Shown here: positions 16,400-18,430 of the stretch, one piece after another | Layout: each line of letters begins with the position of its first letter | Numbering within the stretch: the stretch's first letter is position 1 | From: an uncultured Flavobacteriaceae bacterium | GTDB lineage: Bacteria; Bacteroidota; Bacteroidia; Flavobacteriales; Flavobacteriaceae | Assembly (NCBI GenBank): GCA_913020685.1 | Contig: CAJWAY010000014.1 | Coordinates: forward strand, 1-18,430 | Length of the DNA: 18,430 nucleotides | Reading direction: 5' to 3' | The notes under the pieces: model-generated | Databases searched by the model: none | What the model was told of the DNA's origin: nothing | Seen by the model: the letters and a program-made list of their open reading frames with translations, nothing else | Made by a program: the position numbers and the translations under genes

Positions 16400-17566
16400 A
16401 TGACATTTAACAAAACCATTCAACTGTTGGGTTTAACCTGTCTTTTAGTTTCATGCAATCAGCCACCGTTCAGTATTCAATTGACGAACAACCTCAATGT
16501 TGAGCGTCAACACGAAACCGTTGAGATTTCAATTGCAGACTTGCCTGAATATTTATCGGCTAATATTGAAAAAGTTGGGGTACATGATCCTTCAGAAAAC
16601 ACTTATCTCATCACTCAATTGATCGATGTCGATCAAGACGGAAAAATGGATCAACTCATTTTTCAACCACATATGGCTCCATCATCAGAAAAGACCTATT
16701 ATTTGAAAGAGCAACCAGAGAGGGCTGAAGTTGTGGAGTATTGCTATTCCAGAATTGTACCCAGCCGGGTTGACGATTATACATGGGAAAATGATAAGGT
16801 AGCCTTCAGAACCTATGGTCCTGCAGCCCAAGCTTTGGTGGAAGAGGGAAAAAAAGGGGGGATTATCTCCAGTGGTATTGATTGTTGGTTAAAAAAAGTT
16901 AGTTACCCCATCATCAACAAATGGTATAAGGCTAGTAAGGAAAAGGGTATCAGCTATCACGAGGATCACGGAGAAGGATTGGACAACTACCACGTGGGTA
17001 TAAGTAGAGGGGCTGGTGGATTGACGGTTAAAGGAACTGACGATCAGTATTTTGTTTCTAAAAATTTTATTGTTCACAAAACTTTAGCCACAGGACCTTT
17101 GCGAACACTTTTTCAATTGGATTATGACGATTGGCAAGGCCCGCTGGGAATGATTAAAGAACAAAAAATCATCAGTTTGGATTACGGAAACAATCTGATG
17201 AAAATTGAAGTTTCCATTCAGGGAACGGATCATATTGCTGCTGGAATATCATTGCAAGAAAGTAATGGCACCATTTTAGACAAGCATAATCTCCTTGTTT
17301 TTAAACAAAATCATTTTGAAACAACACTAAGTAATGTTATTTTGACCCCTAAAAAGTATTTTAAAAGTCAACACGTATATAACCCCCAAATAAAGGATCA
17401 AAATCATGTATTTTTAGATCTTAAAGTTATAAACCAGTCATTAGTTTATTATGTAGGCTTCTACTGGTCTGAAAGTAATCAGTTTGCGGATCATCTAGCT
17501 TGGGAAAAGTACTTGGATGATTTGGCAATAAAAATTGAAAACCCTATTAAAATTAATATTAAATAA
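16400..17566 (+). CDS. DUF4861-like lipoprotein of unknown function
   Basis: This is a 388-residue secreted lipoprotein: MTFNKTIQLLGLTCLLVSC is a signal with a good lipobox (LVSC, Cys19). The body looks like an all-beta protein. Its family resemblance is to DUF4861 proteins found in Bacteroidota polysaccharide loci, judged by features such as 'IQLTNNLNVERQHETVEI', 'QLIDVDQDGKMDQLIFQ', 'AFRTYGPAAQAL', 'SGIDCWLKKVSYPIINKWY', YHEDHGEGLDNYHVGISRGA, and 'ATGPLRTLFQLDYDDW'. The YHEDHGEGLD...H segment (about 196-208) is rich in possible metal-binding or catalytic residues. No activity is known to me. Its place between the uronate TRAP transporter and kdgK suggests it prepares a uronate-containing sugar outside the cytoplasm for uptake. 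A lyase-, hydrolase- or mutarotase-like role is speculation. kdgK begins four bases later. Confidence 0.75.
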   Translation: MTFNKTIQLLGLTCLLVSCNQPPFSIQLTNNLNVERQHETVEISIADLPEYLSANIEKVGVHDPSENTYLITQLIDVDQDGKMDQLIFQPHMAPSSEKTYYLKEQPERAEVVEYCYSRIVPSRVDDYTWENDKVAFRTYGPAAQALVEEGKKGGIISSGIDCWLKKVSYPIINKWYKASKEKGISYHEDHGEGLDNYHVGISRGAGGLTVKGTDDQYFVSKNFIVHKTLATGPLRTLFQLDYDDWQGPLGMIKEQKIISLDYGNNLMKIEVSIQGTDHIAAGISLQESNGTILDKHNLLVFKQNHFETTLSNVILTPKKYFKSQHVYNPQIKDQNHVFLDLKVINQSLVYYVGFYWSESNQFADHLAWEKYLDDLAIKIENPIKINIK

Positions 17567-17570
17567 TTTC

Positions 17571-18430
17571 ATGAAAAAAGTAGTGACCTTCGGTGAGTTA
17601 ATGTTAAGACTCTCACCACCAGCCAACTTAAGATTCTCACAGGTTAACAGCTTTGATGTGGTCTATGGGGGAGGAGAGTCCAATGTTGCTGTATCCCTCT
17701 CAAATTATGGTGTGCCTGTCGAATTTGTAACACGTTTGCCTCAAAATGATATTGGTGTATGCGCGATGATGGAAATGCGTAAAAGAGGGGTTGGAACCCA
17801 GCACATTGTCTATGGGGGTGACCGTCTGGGGATTTATTTTCTTGAGACTGGAGCGGTAAGCCGAGGCAGTAAGGTCATCTATGACCGTGCCCACTCGGCT
17901 ATGGCAGAAATAACTGCTGGTATGATTGATTGGGATTCTGTATTCGAGTCTGTTGGCTGGTTTCACTGGACGGGAATTACCCCTGCAATTTCTCAAGGAG
18001 CTTCTGATGCTTGTTTGGAAGCTGTTAAAATCGCCAGTGAAAAGGGAATTACCGTTTCAACCGATTTGAATTATCGTGCTAAACTTTGGAAGTATGGCCA
18101 ACCCTCAGAACCAATCATGACTGAATTGACATCCTTCTGTGATATCATCTTAGGTAATGAAGAGGACGCTGAAAAACATTTTGGGATCAAACCAGAAGGA
18201 TTGGACATCACCACCCAAGGGGATCAGGTCAAAGCAGAGGCTTTTCAATCGGTATGCGAGCAAATGATGAAAAAATTTCCTAAAGCAAAAAAAGTAATCA
18301 CCACTGTTAGAGGTTCCATTTCCGCTTCTCACAATACCTGGGCAGGGATACTTTATGATGGTAAAAATATTTATACCAGTCCTGAATATAAAATCACCCA
18401 CATTGTGGATAGAGTAGGTGGGGGTGACTC
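17571..18430 (+). CDS. kdgK: 2-keto-3-deoxygluconate kinase (PfkB family), 3'-truncated
   Basis: This ribokinase-family enzyme phosphorylates KDG to 2-keto-3-deoxy-6-phosphogluconate with ATP. The reading frame is open from ATG 17571 to the window end, giving 286 residues of an expected 330-350. The start MKKVVTFGELMLRLSPPANL, the first PfkB signature GGGESNVA (33-40), and the KDG-kinase-like block GDRLGIYFLETGAVSRGSKV followed by 'IYDRAHSA' are clear. The 'STDLNYRAKLW' and 'DIILGNEEDAE' motifs follow. The final visible residues, DRVGGGD, are the second PfkB signature ending in the catalytic base Asp286, so the missing part is only the C-terminal helix region. It continues the operon four bases after the DUF4861-like gene. 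A KDPG aldolase gene is the likely next neighbour. Confidence 0.93.
   Translation, partial: MKKVVTFGELMLRLSPPANLRFSQVNSFDVVYGGGESNVAVSLSNYGVPVEFVTRLPQNDIGVCAMMEMRKRGVGTQHIVYGGDRLGIYFLETGAVSRGSKVIYDRAHSAMAEITAGMIDWDSVFESVGWFHWTGITPAISQGASDACLEAVKIASEKGITVSTDLNYRAKLWKYGQPSEPIMTELTSFCDIILGNEEDAEKHFGIKPEGLDITTQGDQVKAEAFQSVCEQMMKKFPKAKKVITTVRGSISASHNTWAGILYDGKNIYTSPEYKITHIVDRVGGGD

Overview
The window looks like part of the chromosome of a Bacteroidota bacterium, probably a marine or polysaccharide-degrading member of the Flavobacteriia or a relative. The evidence is the low and uneven G+C, gene starts with almost no Shine-Dalgarno sequences, a promoter element of the Bacteroidota TAnnTTTG type, and the gene content: sulfatase, exported glycosidases, lipoproteins with LxxC-type boxes, and a compact uronate operon. 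The genus cannot be told from this sequence alone.

Left part (1-6432, + strand): extracytoplasmic polysaccharide processing. The 3' end of a type I sulfatase gene is followed by a GH28/GH49-like beta-helix hydrolase, a GH78-type alpha-L-rhamnosidase and a PhoD-like phosphatase lipoprotein. No SusC/SusD pair or polysaccharide lyase lies inside the window, so this is a fragment of a larger polysaccharide utilization locus.

Middle (6429-7677): a LacI-family regulator on the - strand, with a forced TTG start. It converges on the phosphatase gene with overlapping stop codons and diverges from the sugar operon. The 154-bp divergent region holds a TATATTTG promoter box and a perfect 11-bp inverted repeat that could be an operator.

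Right part (7678-18430, all + strand, very tightly packed): MFS sugar porter, exported Gfo/Idh/MocA oxidoreductase, SDR fructuronate reductase (uxuB type), mannonate dehydratase (uxuA), uronate isomerase (uxaC), the three TRAP transporter subunits (P, Q, M), a DUF4861-like lipoprotein, and a 2-keto-3-deoxygluconate kinase (kdgK) cut by the window end. Together they import glucuronate and convert it to fructuronate, mannonate, KDG and KDPG. The aldolase that would finish the pathway is not in view and may lie just downstream. No altronate dehydratase (uxaA) or tagaturonate reductase (uxaB) is present, so the operon is built for glucuronate rather than galacturonate.

A sulfatase, an alpha-L-rhamnosidase and a glucuronate pathway together suggest a sulfated rhamnose/glucuronate polymer such as ulvan, or another GlcA-Rha glycan. 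This is an inference. The parts least explained by known biology are the DUF4861-like lipoprotein, the exported oxidoreductase, the PhoD-like lipoprotein and the divergent GH28-like enzyme. I saw no RNA gene, CRISPR array, insertion sequence or attachment site. No gene-free stretch exceeds about 155 bases.
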